Positions 1 through 10,390 of a stretch of DNA of 47,420 nt are shown piece after piece. The stretch spans positions 1 through 47,420 of the forward strand of contig JANXVF010000129.1 in the NCBI GenBank assembly GCA_025351785.1, in the 5' to 3' direction. This stretch comes from Flavobacterium sp. Lineage in GTDB: Bacteria > Bacteroidota > Bacteroidia > Flavobacteriales > Flavobacteriaceae. Position 1 is the stretch's first letter; every line of letters starts with the position of its first letter. The notes below the pieces were generated by a model, which saw only the letters and a list, made by a program, of their open reading frames with translations, searched no databases and was not told the origin of the DNA. The position numbers and the translations under genes were made by a program.

Positions 1-432
1 ATTGGAAATTTCTGATAAATAATCCTTAATGCCCGAAGTATTTGTCAAAAGATTTTCAATAGTAATTGTGTAACCTTTTGACGGAAAGTCTTTGATATAT
101 TTTTGAATACTGTCCTGCAAACCAATTTTGCCTTGTTCTAGCAATTGCAAAACTGCAATTGCTGTGTATTGTTTGCCCATAGAACCTGTCCTAAAAAGCA
201 TATTGGGGTTCATTGGAATGTTCAGTTCTGTGTTAGCCATTCCAAATGCTTTCCTGTAAATAACTTTGTCATTTTTTACAATCACTACTACGCAACCTGG
301 TGCAATCTCGGTCAACCGTTTAGGAATTAGTTCGTCAAGGCTTTTTGATAATTTTTTCTCTTGCTTACTTTGTCCATAAGAACTTGTCAAAAGTAAAAGT
401 GAAATGAGGAAAAAGGAAATTAATTTAATCAT
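1..432 (-). CDS. Serine beta-lactamase-like hydrolase (class C fold), N-terminal part
   Basis: The reading frame is open from an ATG at 432 to the left edge, 144 codons, so the C-terminus lies outside the window. The first ~20 residues (MIKLISFFLISLLLLTSS...) form a signal peptide, so the product is exported. Around residues 78-81 there is SMGK in the context FRTGSMGKQYTA, the SxxK catalytic motif of the beta-lactamase/D-Ala-D-Ala carboxypeptidase superfamily; a later LLTNTSGIKDY segment is typical of this family. The Tyr and His/Lys motifs would lie beyond the edge. It is the second unit of a short cassette-like array: an attC-like palindrome lies directly upstream. Substrate unknown; a peptidase or esterase role is as likely as antibiotic hydrolysis. 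Confidence 0.85.
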   Translation of the reverse strand, partial: MIKLISFFLISLLLLTSSYGQSKQEKKLSKSLDELIPKRLTEIAPGCVVVIVKNDKVIYRKAFGMANTELNIPMNPNMLFRTGSMGKQYTAIAVLQLLEQGKIGLQDSIQKYIKDFPSKGYTITIENLLTNTSGIKDYLSEISN

Positions 433-464
433 TGTTTGAATTGTTAGAGAATGTCAAATGGGAT

Positions 465-604
465 AGCACACAATGTTTCGCCGCTTCTCTTCAGTTGCGA
501 AGTTCGGAACCGATTATTTTCTGTTAAAGATAAAATTTCTTGCGGAATTTAAACGTGGATTTACTATAAAACTCGCAATTGCGAGAAACGGCTGTTGTGT
601 GACG
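465..604 (-). repeat. attC-like imperfect palindrome, copy A
   Basis: On the minus strand this starts just after the stop of the upstream small gene with the end box GTCACACAAC (594-603), followed by a hairpin arm at 574-591. The opposite arm is at 481-499 and the terminal box is ATTGTGTGCTA near 464-474. The arms pair imperfectly with a few extra bases. The stretch 492-560 is nearly identical to 19172-19240 (copy C). The layout R''-L''-L'-R' is that of an integron attC site, but the boxes do not fit the strict GTTRRRY consensus. Confidence 0.6.
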
Positions 605-607
605 TAT

Positions 608-985
608 TTATTCATAAACTAAATCAAACCACGAATTTCTTTCAATTACATCAAAACCATTTTCGGCATTTCCAATAAACTCAAATTCAATATTATTCTT
701 TAATAGCGTAAACACTTTTACACTTTTTTCTATTTTTAATTCGCCACATTTTATTTCGATAGTATGATAACCTGAATTTACGTTCAACCTCGAAGATTTT
801 TGCGGAAATGCATATGAATAAACTATTTCGTTATTTTCAATTTCCTTTCCATCTAAAAATAACTCAACATTCAAAACTTTAGTTTCAATTGAGTTTTGAT
901 AAATTACATTTATCTTCTTTGGTATAAAAGCCAAAATGATAAAAAAGCAAATAATTAAAATTATGATAGTTTTCTGTTTCGTCAT
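608..985 (-). CDS. Small membrane-anchored protein of unknown function
   Basis: A 125-residue product if translation starts at the ATG at 985 (MTKQKTIIILIICFF...). The reading frame stays open to 1033, but that extension crosses a cassette end box (GTTGTGTGACATATT in minus-strand sense) and is unlikely to be coding. One N-terminal hydrophobic segment, residues ~6-22, is followed by a basic stretch and a beta-rich polar domain of ~95 residues, so it is either a type II membrane protein or has an uncleaved signal. I do not recognise the domain. Its two flanks carry matching inverted boxes (GTTGTGTGAC before the start, GTCACACAAC after the stop), as expected for a mobile gene cassette. Confidence 0.6.
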   Translation of the reverse strand: MTKQKTIIILIICFFIILAFIPKKINVIYQNSIETKVLNVELFLDGKEIENNEIVYSYAFPQKSSRLNVNSGYHTIEIKCGELKIEKSVKVFTLLKNNIEFEFIGNAENGFDVIERNSWFDLVYE

Positions 986-1220
986 TTCAAATAAAATTTT
1001 CTTCCGAAGCGCGGGTTGAAATATGTCACACAACTCATAAATATACGAATCTCCTACATTTACTTTTCAAATATATAAATTAAATCTCACAACCTTTCCT
1101 GTTTTGTCTTTCCTTTTTCCGCTACCAAAAATTGTCAAAAACATTCTTAATAACTTCTACAAAAATCACTTTAAAACAGTACCAAATTTACTACATTAGC
1201 ACAAAAGCGACAGTTTTAAA

Positions 1221-3077
1221 ATGGCAGAAGAAAATCAGTATAACGAAGACAATATTCGCTCACTCGACTGGAAAGAACACATCAGAATGCGTCCCGGAAT
1301 GTACATTGGAAAACTCGGTGATGGTTCATCTCCAGACGATGGTATTTATATTTTACTTAAAGAAGTTTTAGACAATTGTATTGACGAATTTGTAATGGGT
1401 GCTGGCAAAACCATTGAAGTTACCATAAAAGATAAAATGGTTTCAGTTCGTGATTATGGTCGAGGTATTCCGCTTGGTAAAGTGATTGATGTGGTTTCAA
1501 AAATGAATACTGGTGGTAAGTATGACTCAAAAGCATTTAAAAAATCAGTAGGATTAAACGGTGTTGGTACAAAAGCTGTAAACGCATTATCAAATTATTT
1601 TAGGGTAGAATCTGTTCGAGATAATCAGCAAAAAGTAGCTGAATTTTCGGCAGGAAATTTAACTTTAGATGAACAAGTTGAAGAAAGCACCAAGCGAAAA
1701 GGAACTAAAGTATCGTTTGTAGCTGATGAACTCATTTTTAAAAATTATAAGTATAGAAATGAGTATGTTATTAAAATGCTCAAAAATTATTGTTATTTAA
1801 ATACAGGATTATCAATATATTATAACGGAGAAAAATATTATTCTGACAATGGATTAAGAGATTTATTAGAAGAAACTATTACTGTTGAAGATTCTGTTTA
1901 TCCAATAATTCATTTAAAAGGTGAAGATATAGAAATTGCAATAACACATAGTAAATCTCAATATTCTGAAGAATACCATTCATTTGTAAACGGACAAAAT
2001 ACTACTCAAGGCGGAACCCATTTAAACGCGTTTCGCGAAGCTATAGTAAAAACAATTCGGGAATTTTATAATAAGGGTTTTGAAGCATCAGATATTAGAA
2101 AATCAATTGTATCTGCAGTTTCTGTAAAAGTAGAAGAACCCGTTTTTGAAAGTCAAACTAAAACTAAATTAGGCTCAAACGATATTGGCCCAAATGGTCC
2201 TACAGTTAGAACTTTTGTACATGATTTTATAACCACAAAACTCGATAATTTTTTACACAAAAATTCTGAAGTTGCCGACTCACTTTTGCGAAAAATATTG
2301 CAAGCAGAAAGAGAACGAAAAGAACTGTCAGGAATAAGAAAACTAGCAAAAGATAGAGCAAAAAAATCGAGTTTGCATAATAAAAAACTGCGTGATTGCA
2401 GGGTTCATTTATCTGACATAAAAAATCCAAGATACTTAGAAAGCACCCTTTTTATAACCGAAGGAGATTCAGCTTCTGGCTCTATAACAAAATCGCGCGA
2501 TGTAAATACTCAAGCCGTTTTTAGTTTGCGAGGAAAACCTCTCAATTCTTACGGAATGTCGAAAAAAATTGTTTATGAAAATGAAGAATTTAATTTACTT
2601 CAAGCCGCATTGGATATAGAAGAATCAATGGAAGATTTAAGGTATAATAATATCGTTATTGCAACAGATGCTGATGTTGACGGCATGCACATTCGATTAT
2701 TATTAATCACCTTCTTCTTGCAGTTTTTTCCGGAGTTGATAAAAGATGGTCACTTATATATTTTGCAAACACCTCTTTTTAGAGTTCGAAATAAAAAAGA
2801 AACCATCTATTGTTATTCAGAAGAAGAAAGGAAAAATGCTATAGAAAAGTTAAAACCCAAGCCAGAAATAACACGATTTAAAGGATTGGGTGAGATTTCG
2901 CCCGATGAATTTAAACATTTTATTGGTGCAGATATTCGATTAGATCCTGTAATGCTCGACAAAACAATATCTATAGAAAAATTGTTGGAATTTTATATGG
3001 GCAAAAATACTCCCGATCGACAGGTTTTTATTATTAATAATCTGAAAGTAGAATTGGATGTTGTGGAGCAGATTTAA
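1221..3077 (+). CDS. parE: DNA topoisomerase IV subunit B
   Basis: ATPase subunit of a type IIA topoisomerase (618 aa), which decatenates daughter chromosomes together with the ParC product encoded 35 bp downstream. Visible signatures are RMRPGMYIG and the GHKL ATP-binding motifs near residues 20-110 ([28 protein letters not shown]), the transducer-domain lysine region QTKTKLG, the TOPRIM motif TEGDSASG around residue 415, and the Mg-binding [12 protein letters not shown] near residue 485. Length fits flavobacterial ParE rather than a ~640-aa GyrB. The ATG at 1221 places the conserved N-terminus correctly. GyrB is the main alternative; the adjacency to a 902-aa A-subunit gene favours topoisomerase IV. 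Confidence 0.93.
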   Translation: MAEENQYNEDNIRSLDWKEHIRMRPGMYIGKLGDGSSPDDGIYILLKEVLDNCIDEFVMGAGKTIEVTIKDKMVSVRDYGRGIPLGKVIDVVSKMNTGGKYDSKAFKKSVGLNGVGTKAVNALSNYFRVESVRDNQQKVAEFSAGNLTLDEQVEESTKRKGTKVSFVADELIFKNYKYRNEYVIKMLKNYCYLNTGLSIYYNGEKYYSDNGLRDLLEETITVEDSVYPIIHLKGEDIEIAITHSKSQYSEEYHSFVNGQNTTQGGTHLNAFREAIVKTIREFYNKGFEASDIRKSIVSAVSVKVEEPVFESQTKTKLGSNDIGPNGPTVRTFVHDFITTKLDNFLHKNSEVADSLLRKILQAERERKELSGIRKLAKDRAKKSSLHNKKLRDCRVHLSDIKNPRYLESTLFITEGDSASGSITKSRDVNTQAVFSLRGKPLNSYGMSKKIVYENEEFNLLQAALDIEESMEDLRYNNIVIATDADVDGMHIRLLLITFFLQFFPELIKDGHLYILQTPLFRVRNKKETIYCYSEEERKNAIEKLKPKPEITRFKGLGEISPDEFKHFIGADIRLDPVMLDKTISIEKLLEFYMGKNTPDRQVFIINNLKVELDVVEQI

Positions 3078-3112
3078 TTAAAAAAAACTAAAACAAAAGC
3101 TGTTTTAAATAA

Positions 3113-5821
3113 ATGAAAGACGAAGAAGAAAATTCAATTCCAGAAGACGATTTTCAGGACGAATTAAAAGAAACTAAAGACGAATCTATCGATGAAGGCT
3201 TTGACGATATTGTTTCGACTGGAGATCATTTTTACGAAAATCAGGAAGATCCAGAAGAAACCATAACCAAAGTTACAGGAATGTATAAAGACTGGTTTTT
3301 GGACTATGCTTCCTATGTAATTCTTGAACGAGCCGTACCCGCAATAGAAGATGGTTTTAAGCCCGTGCAACGTCGTATTATGCATTCTATGAAGGAATTA
3401 GATGATGGTCGCTATAATAAAGTGGCAAACATTGTAGGACATACAATGCAATATCATCCGCACGGTGATGCAAGTATTGGCGATGCCATGGTTCAAATTG
3501 GGCAAAAAGATTTAATAATTGATACGCAAGGAAACTGGGGAAATATCCTAACTGGAGATAATGCGGCAGCATCGCGATATATCGAGGCAAGAATAAGCAA
3601 ATTTGGACATGATGTGTTGTTTTCTCCAAAAATTACAGAATGGGGAGTTTCCTATGATGGTCGAAGAGCTGAACCTATAAATCTTCCTGTAAAATTTCCG
3701 CTATTATTGGCTCAAGGTGCCGAAGGAATTGCGGTAGGATTGTCGACAAAAATATTACCTCATAATTTTAATGAACTCATAGATTCATCAATAAAAATTT
3801 TAAAAGGAAAACCTTTTACATTATTTCCCGATTTTTTAACTGCAGGTATTGCAGATGTTTCAAATTATAACGACGGAGTTCGTGGAGGACGCGTGCGTGT
3901 AAGAGCAAAAATTACGCAACTCGACAAGCAAACATTAGTAATAACTCAAATTCCATTTTCTACAAATACATCAACTTTGATTGATAGTATTTTGAAAGCC
4001 AACGAAAAGGGAAAAATTAAAGTCAAAAAAATTGAAGATAATACAGCAGCCGAAGTTGAAATATTAATTCATTTATATCCTGGAGTTTCACCCGATAAAA
4101 TGATTGATGCTCTATATGCTTTTACAGCTTGCGAAAGCTCGATTGCTCCTTTAGGTTGTGTTATCGAGGATAACAAACCGCTTTTTATTGGCGTTAGCGA
4201 AATGCTAAAAATTTCGACAAATAGAACTGTTGATTTATTAAAACGAGAACTTGAAATTCAGTTGAGCGAACTTCAAAATAAATGGCATTTTTCTACTTTA
4301 GAAAAAATATTCATCCGCGAGGAAATGTATATAGACTTCAAATTATATTCTGACAGAGAAACCCTTTATGAATACTTATATAAAAAATTTGAACTTTTCA
4401 AAAAATTATTAGTTCGGGAAATAAATGATGACGACTTACAAAAGTTGACTTTAATTCCGATGATACGAATTACCCGCTTTGATTCTGATAAAGCTGATGA
4501 TGCAATTGCAAAATTAGAAGACGAAATGCTTCAAGTAAAGCATCATTTGGATAACATTATCGATTTTGCCATTGATTTTTTCCAAAAATTGAAAGATAAA
4601 TATGGAAAAGGCAGAGAACGCCAAACAGAACTAAGAAGTTTTGATACCATAGAAGCTACAAAAGTAGTATTACGAAATACAAAATTATATGTCAATATGG
4701 AAGAAGGTTTTTTAGGAACCGGACTCAAAAAAGATTTATATGTTGCAGATTGTTCTGATATTGACGATGTTATTGTTTTTTTAAGAGATGGAAAAATGAT
4801 GATTACTAAAGTAGATGAAAAAAAGTTTGTTGGTAAAGATATCATTCACATTGCCGTTTTTGATAAAAACGATAAGAGAACCATTTATAACATGATTTAT
4901 CGCGACGGAAAAAATGGCAGCACTTTTATAAAACGTTTTAATGTTTCTGGAGTAACTCGAGATAAATTTTATGACTTGACACAAGAAAAAATAGGTTCGC
5001 AAACCTTATATTTCTCGGCAAACCCAAATGGCGAAGCCGAAGTTATTACCGTTTTATTAAGACAAATAGGCAATGTAAAAAAACTAAAATGGGATTTAGA
5101 TTTTTCTGAAATTGCCATAAAAGGAAGAGCTTCGAGAGGAAACACAGTTACTAAATATCCTATTAAAAAAATAGAATTAAAAGAAAAAGGGATTTCTACT
5201 TTACGACCAAGAAAAGTTTGGTTTGATGACACAGTTCAAAAATTAAATGTAGATGGAAGAGGCGAATTACTTGGTGAGTTTCGACCAAATGATAGATTAT
5301 TAATTATCAATCAAAATGGAAAATTAAAAACTATAATCCCAGAATTGACAACTCATTTTGACGAAGACATGATTGTGTTAGAAAAATGGAATCCAAAAAA
5401 ACCAATTTCTACCTTATATTATGATGGCGAAAAAGAACGTTATTTTATCAAACGTTTTTTGGTAGAAAACGAAAACAAAGAAGAATTATTTATTACCGAG
5501 CACGAAAAATCGCAATTAGAAATTGTTTCTACCGATTGGCGACCCGTTGTAGAAATAATTTTTGCAAAAGTGAAAGGAATCCAAAAAGAAAATCAAACCA
5601 TAAGTTTGGAAGATTTTATAGCTGTAAAAGGTATCAAAGCTATTGGAAACCAACTTACATCTGACAAACTGAAACAAGTAAATTTGTTAGAGCCTTTAGT
5701 TTTTGAAGAACCCGAAGAGGTAATTCCTGAAGAACTAGAAGTTTTGATGGATGAAACTGCAAGTGATGATATTCAAACCGAACTCAACGAAGATGGACAA
5801 ATTACGCTAAGTTTAGATTAA
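3113..5821 (+). CDS. parC: DNA topoisomerase IV subunit A
   Basis: DNA breakage-reunion subunit of topoisomerase IV, 902 aa. After a ~50-residue acidic N-terminal extension the conserved domain begins with YASYVILERAVPAIEDGFKPVQRRI; the quinolone-region motif HPHGDASIGDAMV follows, and the catalytic tyrosine lies in AASRYIEAR near residue 163. A coiled-coil gate region follows (residues ~370-530) and then a C-terminal beta-propeller DNA-wrapping domain. The tail (~50 residues) is again strongly acidic and Glu-rich. It is co-oriented with parE, 35 bp apart, and very likely co-transcribed. It ends 11 bp from the stop of the convergent hydrolase gene. Confidence 0.93.
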   Translation: MKDEEENSIPEDDFQDELKETKDESIDEGFDDIVSTGDHFYENQEDPEETITKVTGMYKDWFLDYASYVILERAVPAIEDGFKPVQRRIMHSMKELDDGRYNKVANIVGHTMQYHPHGDASIGDAMVQIGQKDLIIDTQGNWGNILTGDNAAASRYIEARISKFGHDVLFSPKITEWGVSYDGRRAEPINLPVKFPLLLAQGAEGIAVGLSTKILPHNFNELIDSSIKILKGKPFTLFPDFLTAGIADVSNYNDGVRGGRVRVRAKITQLDKQTLVITQIPFSTNTSTLIDSILKANEKGKIKVKKIEDNTAAEVEILIHLYPGVSPDKMIDALYAFTACESSIAPLGCVIEDNKPLFIGVSEMLKISTNRTVDLLKRELEIQLSELQNKWHFSTLEKIFIREEMYIDFKLYSDRETLYEYLYKKFELFKKLLVREINDDDLQKLTLIPMIRITRFDSDKADDAIAKLEDEMLQVKHHLDNIIDFAIDFFQKLKDKYGKGRERQTELRSFDTIEATKVVLRNTKLYVNMEEGFLGTGLKKDLYVADCSDIDDVIVFLRDGKMMITKVDEKKFVGKDIIHIAVFDKNDKRTIYNMIYRDGKNGSTFIKRFNVSGVTRDKFYDLTQEKIGSQTLYFSANPNGEAEVITVLLRQIGNVKKLKWDLDFSEIAIKGRASRGNTVTKYPIKKIELKEKGISTLRPRKVWFDDTVQKLNVDGRGELLGEFRPNDRLLIINQNGKLKTIIPELTTHFDEDMIVLEKWNPKKPISTLYYDGEKERYFIKRFLVENENKEELFITEHEKSQLEIVSTDWRPVVEIIFAKVKGIQKENQTISLEDFIAVKGIKAIGNQLTSDKLKQVNLLEPLVFEEPEEVIPEELEVLMDETASDDIQTELNEDGQITLSLD

Positions 5822-5832
5822 AATTTAAAAAA

Positions 5833-6693
5833 TTATTCTTTTAATTTCAAAAGTTCATCTCTAATAAGGTCATAATGTTCCCAGGGAATAAAATGATTGG
5901 CATTTTTTATTGAAATAACATGAAGTGATTTTGCATTTACAAACTCTCGTTCCATAAAAGCGACGTTGCTGTAAGGAACTAACGGATCTGCGGTGCCATG
6001 AATAATTAAAACATTGGTTGTGATTTTGTTTAGCGTAGGTTGCATATATTTTAAATCGGTTTTGAGCCACCACAACTCGTCATTTGCAGGTTGTAACGCG
6101 CCAGGAACTATAAATCGTAAAGGTTGTGCTTTGAAAAATTTACGCCACTTTTCAGGATCTTCAGCATTTGGATCAATTGCACCAGCCAAAATTATAATTT
6201 CTTTAAAATAATTGGGTTTATCGACTGCCATTTTTACAATAGTTGGTCCTCCAAATGAATGCCCTATTAAATAAATATTTTTTCCGTTTAGTATTTTATC
6301 AACAAATTGCTCAATGATATGTCCTTGCTCAAATAAATTTTTAGATTCTCTAAAATTGCTATAACCAAAACCAGGTCGGTCAATAGCAATCATTCGATAT
6401 TTTTTTAGCAACAAAGTGTCTTTTAAATAATCTTTAAAGGCATCCCAGCTTCCTGGCGAACCGTGCACAAAAAAAAGTGTAGGTAGGTTTTTTTTACCTG
6501 TTTGTATATAATGTATTTTTGATTCTCCAACAACAATGGTACTATCAAGATATGAAATCTTTGAAGCTTCAAAAAAAGTTTTTGTTTCTTTTTTGTCCAT
6601 TCGCATTGTGGCACACGACTGGCAAGTTAAAATATATAAAACTATCAGTATACCTAAAATGGTTTTGAATTTATTGTGCTTTATGAAATTCAT
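5833..6693 (-). CDS. Alpha/beta hydrolase, probable lipoprotein
   Basis: 286 aa. The N-terminus is hydrophobic and ends in LTCQSCATM, a plausible lipobox, so the protein is probably anchored in the cell envelope. The fold is shown by FFVHGSPGSWDAF (oxyanion region), the nucleophile elbow GHSFGG near residue 145, the acid in HGTADPLVP near residue 235 and the histidine in NANHFIPWEH near residue 268. Substrate is unknown; esterase, lipase or proline iminopeptidase-like roles are possible. Convergent with parC. Confidence 0.85.
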   Translation of the reverse strand: MNFIKHNKFKTILGILIVLYILTCQSCATMRMDKKETKTFFEASKISYLDSTIVVGESKIHYIQTGKKNLPTLFFVHGSPGSWDAFKDYLKDTLLLKKYRMIAIDRPGFGYSNFRESKNLFEQGHIIEQFVDKILNGKNIYLIGHSFGGPTIVKMAVDKPNYFKEIIILAGAIDPNAEDPEKWRKFFKAQPLRFIVPGALQPANDELWWLKTDLKYMQPTLNKITTNVLIIHGTADPLVPYSNVAFMEREFVNAKSLHVISIKNANHFIPWEHYDLIRDELLKLKE

Positions 6694-6828
6694 TGCTTGT
6701 GATTGATATTATTATGAGTTGATTAAATTTACAAAACAAATTGTTATTAAATTTATTTAACCACTATTAGATATTGTTGAAAAATTAGGGATATTCTAAA
6801 CTAAAAACACATTGTCAAACTCCAAAAA

Positions 6829-8106
6829 TTATTTTTTAACTTTCTTCACTTTTTTTATTTTAGAAAAATTTGTAGTTGCTGTCAACTCAGCAATTTTAAC
6901 AATTAAATCAATCGCTTTCTGCATACTCTCGACAGGAATATATTCGTATTTTCCGTGAAAATTATGACCTCCTGCAAAAATATTTGGACAAGGTAAGCCC
7001 ATGTAAGATAATCGCGACCCATCTGTGCCCCCACGAATAGGTTTTATTAAAGGTTTTATATTGATTTCTTTCATAGCCTTTTCTGCTAAATCGACAATAT
7101 ATTTTACAGGCTCAACCATCTCTTTCATATTATAATATTGATCTTTAACCTCTGTAATTATAATATCTTCGCCAAATTGTTTTACAAATTTCTTATTTAT
7201 TTTTTTTGTAATTTGATGAATTAACTCTTTACGCTTTTTGAATTTTTTAGCATCAAAATCTCTAATTATTAATTCTAAAACTGTTTCCTCGATACTTCCG
7301 TTTAGATGATGCACATGAAAAAATCCCTCATAACCTTTTGTATCTTGAGGGGTTTCATTTTTTGGCAATTCGTTTATAAAATCGTTTGCAATAAGCATTG
7401 AATTTATCATTTTACCTTTTGCGTATCCTGGATGTACACTCTTACCTTTAAAAACAATTTTGGCACCGGCTGCATTAAAATTTTCATACTCTAACTCGCC
7501 TATTTGACTTCCATCCATTGTGTAAGCCCATTGTGCTCCAAATTTTTCTACATCAAACTTGTCAGCGCCACGACCTATTTCTTCATCTGGTGTAAAACCA
7601 ACTCTTATTTTACCGTGTTTTATTTCAGGATTTTTTATTAGAAATTCCATTGCGGTAATAATTTCAGTTAGTCCGGCCTTATCATCTGCTCCAAGCAAAG
7701 TTGTGCCGTCTGTAGTGATTAAAGTTTGACCTTTATAGAGCAATAAATCCTTAAAATAGTTTGGAGAAAGTATAATATTTTGAGTTGCATTTAACAAAAT
7801 GTCGCCTCCATTATAGTTGGGAATTATTTGAGGTTTTACATCTTTGCCAGTAAAATCTGGAGTAGTATCAAAATGTGATATAAACCCTATTACAGGAACT
7901 TCGTGTGTCACATTACTTTGCAGAGTTGCCATAACATAACCGTTAGAATCTATGGTAACCTCGGTCATACCAATAGTTTTTAATTCCTGAACTAGCAGTT
8001 TGGCTAAATTTAATTGTTTTTTTGTACTTGGAGTTGTTGTAGATTTAGCATCCGATTCTGTATCAATAGTTACATAACTAATAAATCGGTCGATAATATG
8101 TTGCAT
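6829..8106 (-). CDS. pepT: Peptidase T (tripeptide aminopeptidase)
   Basis: 425 aa, an M20B dinuclear zinc aminopeptidase that removes N-terminal residues from tripeptides in the cytoplasm. Metal and catalytic motifs are visible in order: SHFDTTPDF (HxD), [10 protein letters not shown] (bridging Asp), TPDEEIGRG (catalytic and ligand Glu), [18 protein letters not shown] (Asp ligand) and [15 protein letters not shown] (C-terminal His). The length is slightly above the usual ~410 because of a Lys-rich tail ([10 protein letters not shown]). It is transcribed away from pyrD; their starts are separated by 85 bp. Confidence 0.93.
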   Translation of the reverse strand: MQHIIDRFISYVTIDTESDAKSTTTPSTKKQLNLAKLLVQELKTIGMTEVTIDSNGYVMATLQSNVTHEVPVIGFISHFDTTPDFTGKDVKPQIIPNYNGGDILLNATQNIILSPNYFKDLLLYKGQTLITTDGTTLLGADDKAGLTEIITAMEFLIKNPEIKHGKIRVGFTPDEEIGRGADKFDVEKFGAQWAYTMDGSQIGELEYENFNAAGAKIVFKGKSVHPGYAKGKMINSMLIANDFINELPKNETPQDTKGYEGFFHVHHLNGSIEETVLELIIRDFDAKKFKKRKELIHQITKKINKKFVKQFGEDIIITEVKDQYYNMKEMVEPVKYIVDLAEKAMKEINIKPLIKPIRGGTDGSRLSYMGLPCPNIFAGGHNFHGKYEYIPVESMQKAIDLIVKIAELTATTNFSKIKKVKKVKK

Positions 8107-8168
8107 AATATTTATTTATTTTTCAAATATACAAAACAATTATAATTCAAAAATTCATTTCAAATCAC

Positions 8169-8176
8169 TATTTTTG
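8169..8176 (+). promoter_or_regulatory. Candidate -7 box of pyrD (TAnnTTTG)
   Basis: TATTTTTG fits the Bacteroidota sigma-A -7 consensus exactly and sits 15 bp before the first ATG of pyrD at 8192. This close spacing implies a very short leader and argues against the longer reading frame that would begin with TTG at 8174. No clear -33 TTTG was seen. Confidence 0.5.
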
Positions 8177-8191
8177 TGTTATATAACAACT

Positions 8192-9238
8192 ATGATGTAC
8201 AAACTATTTATTCGCCGAATTCTATTTTGGTTTGATCCAGAGAAAGTGCATTATTTTACCTTTTCTTTAATCAGAAATTTAACTAGAGTTCCTGGTTTTG
8301 ATGCTTTATTTAAATCGATTTATTGCATAAATGACAAGCGATTAGAAACCGAAGTATTTGGATTAAAATTTCCAAATCCTGTGGGACTTGGAGCTGGATT
8401 TGATAAAGACGCAAAATTATTTAAAGAACTTTCAAATTTTGGATTTGGATTTATAGAAATAGGAACATTAACGCCAAAACCACAAGATGGAAATCCTAAA
8501 AAAAGGTTGTTTAGATTGCAAAAAGATAGTGCAATAATAAATCGAATGGGGTTTAACAATGCTGGGGTTCACGATGCTGTTTTAAGACTCAAAAAAAATA
8601 AAAATATTTTAATTGGTGGTAACATAGGAAAAAACAAACATACCCCATTGGAAAATGCTGTTCAAGATTATGAAATATGCTTTGAGACACTCTTTAATTA
8701 TGTAGACTATTTTGTAGTAAATGTTTCCTCGCCAAACACGCCAAATTTGAGAGAACTTCAAGAAAAAGAACCTTTGACTAGGCTATTACAAACACTTCAA
8801 CGTAGTAATTTAGCTAAGCAAAAACCAAAACCCATACTCCTTAAAATTGCCCCAGATTTATCAAACGAACAACTTTTAGACATTATCGATATTGTAAAAA
8901 GTACAAAAATTGCAGGTGTAATTGCTACAAATACTACAGTTATTAGAGAAGGATTATTATCAGAAAATAAGGAAGAATTAGGAGGATTATCTGGAAAACC
9001 ATTAACAAAAAGAGCAACAGAAGTTATTCGTTTTTTATCTGAAAATAGCAAAAAATCATTTCCAATAATTGGAGTTGGAGGAATTCATTCTGCCACAGAC
9101 GCTTTAGACAAATTAAACGCAGGTGCAAGCTTGGTGCAACTATACACAGGTTTTATTTATGAAGGTCCACAACTTGTGAAACAAATAAACAAAGCCATCT
9201 TAGAACAAAAAAAATCTAATACTTTAAACTTTATCTAA
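8192..9238 (+). CDS. pyrD: Dihydroorotate dehydrogenase (quinone), class 2
   Basis: 348 aa from the ATG at 8192 (a second ATG follows at 8195). Oxidises dihydroorotate to orotate in pyrimidine synthesis, passing electrons to the quinone pool. The N-terminal helical extension ([22 protein letters not shown]) is the membrane-association domain of class 2 enzymes. FMN and substrate motifs follow: [39 protein letters not shown] and the catalytic-serine segment [24 protein letters not shown] and [16 protein letters not shown] near the end bind phosphate. 13 bp before the lyase gene, so probably an operon. Confidence 0.94.
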   Translation: MMYKLFIRRILFWFDPEKVHYFTFSLIRNLTRVPGFDALFKSIYCINDKRLETEVFGLKFPNPVGLGAGFDKDAKLFKELSNFGFGFIEIGTLTPKPQDGNPKKRLFRLQKDSAIINRMGFNNAGVHDAVLRLKKNKNILIGGNIGKNKHTPLENAVQDYEICFETLFNYVDYFVVNVSSPNTPNLRELQEKEPLTRLLQTLQRSNLAKQKPKPILLKIAPDLSNEQLLDIIDIVKSTKIAGVIATNTTVIREGLLSENKEELGGLSGKPLTKRATEVIRFLSENSKKSFPIIGVGGIHSATDALDKLNAGASLVQLYTGFIYEGPQLVKQINKAILEQKKSNTLNFI

Positions 9239-9251
9239 AATAGCATTCTTA

Positions 9252-10115
9252 ATGGAACAAGTAAAAATTATCGAATGTCCACGCGATGCTATGCAAGGCA
9301 TAAAAAAATTTATACCCACACAAAGAAAAGTAGATTATATACAATCGTTACTTCGTGTAGGATTTGATACTATTGACTTTGGGAGCTTTGTTTCATCAAA
9401 AGCCATCCCGCAAATGATTGATACTGCCGAGGTTTTATCAAAACTAGATTTATCGCAAACAAAAAGCAAGTTACTTGCTATTATTGCAAATACCCAAGGT
9501 GCAAAATTAGCTTCCATTCATAAGGAAATAAGCTATTTAGGATTTCCATTTTCGATATCCGAAAATTTTCAAATGCGAAATACTCATAAAACCATTGCTG
9601 AGAGTTTAGTAACACTTCGAGAAATTTTAGATATTGCAAACCATTCTAATAAAGAAGTCGTAACCTATATTTCAATGGGATTTGGTAACCCTTATGGCGA
9701 TCCGTGGAACGTAGAAATTGTAAGTGAATGGACCGAAAAATTATCAAATATGGGTGTAAAAATTTTATCACTTTCTGATACAATTGGGAGCTCCACATCT
9801 ACTGATATTGAATATTTGTTTAAAAATTTAATTCCTAAATATCCACTCGTCGAATTTGGAGCACATTTACACACAACTCCAAACAAATGGCACGAAAAAA
9901 TTGATGCCGCATTCAATGCTGGTTGCCACAGGTTTGATGGTGCAATTCAAGGTTTTGGTGGTTGCCCCATGGCAAAAGATGATTTAACCGGAAACATGCC
10001 TACCGAGAAAATATTGTCTTATTTTACACAACAAAATGCTCATACAAATACTAGCCCAATGAGCTTTGAAAGTGCTTATAATGTGGCTTCACAATTGTTT
10101 GGAGAATTTCATTAA
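9252..10115 (+). CDS. Hydroxymethylglutaryl-CoA lyase
   Basis: 287 aa. Cleaves HMG-CoA to acetyl-CoA and acetoacetate, the last step of leucine catabolism. The DRE-TIM metallolyase start is IIECPRDAMQGIKKFIPT, in which the Arg-Asp pair contributes to metal and base functions. GAHLHTTPN supplies metal-binding histidines and the active-site loop is QGFGGCPMAKDDLTGNMPTE, carrying the GxGGCP cysteine that distinguishes HMG-CoA lyase from isopropylmalate and homocitrate synthases. Follows pyrD by 13 bp. Confidence 0.92.
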   Translation: MEQVKIIECPRDAMQGIKKFIPTQRKVDYIQSLLRVGFDTIDFGSFVSSKAIPQMIDTAEVLSKLDLSQTKSKLLAIIANTQGAKLASIHKEISYLGFPFSISENFQMRNTHKTIAESLVTLREILDIANHSNKEVVTYISMGFGNPYGDPWNVEIVSEWTEKLSNMGVKILSLSDTIGSSTSTDIEYLFKNLIPKYPLVEFGAHLHTTPNKWHEKIDAAFNAGCHRFDGAIQGFGGCPMAKDDLTGNMPTEKILSYFTQQNAHTNTSPMSFESAYNVASQLFGEFH

Positions 10116-10390
10116 AGCTAATCTCGCCATTCATTTCAAGTTTTTTCATTACATGTTGTTTTTGTAAAGCATAAAAATAGCTTCCGTTGGTCGCTTTTTT
10201 ATACTAACAAAAACTAACATTTCATTTCAAAAAGCTTTCCATTGCTGTCAAGGCTAAACTACAGATAGAAGGAAATACTTAGTCAAAAACTAAATAGAAT
10301 CTTCAAGCCAAAAAAAAATAATTTCAAACCAAAAATACAAAATTGATTTATGTATATTTGCTTGCAATTTAACTACAACTACAAATTGCA
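10116..10390. other. Intergenic region before guaB
   Basis: About 275 bp without a credible gene. The only feature supported is the guaB -7 box near its right end. No strong hairpin was seen after the lyase stop. Confidence 0.5.
10353..10360 (+). promoter_or_regulatory. Candidate -7 box of guaB (TATATTTG)
   Basis: An exact TAnnTTTG match 30 bp before the guaB ATG. The -33 element is not evident at the usual distance. Confidence 0.5.

Noticed and set aside
1132..1371. A 79-codon plus-strand ORF overlapping the start of parE
   Set aside because: It overlaps the conserved parE N-terminus in another frame, has no domain and a random composition.
1221..5821. Gyrase (gyrB-gyrA) instead of topoisomerase IV
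   Set aside because: The subunit lengths (618 and 902 aa), the acidic tails and the tight B-A gene order fit flavobacterial ParE-ParC better; no gyrase GyrA-box was recognised in the C-terminal domain.
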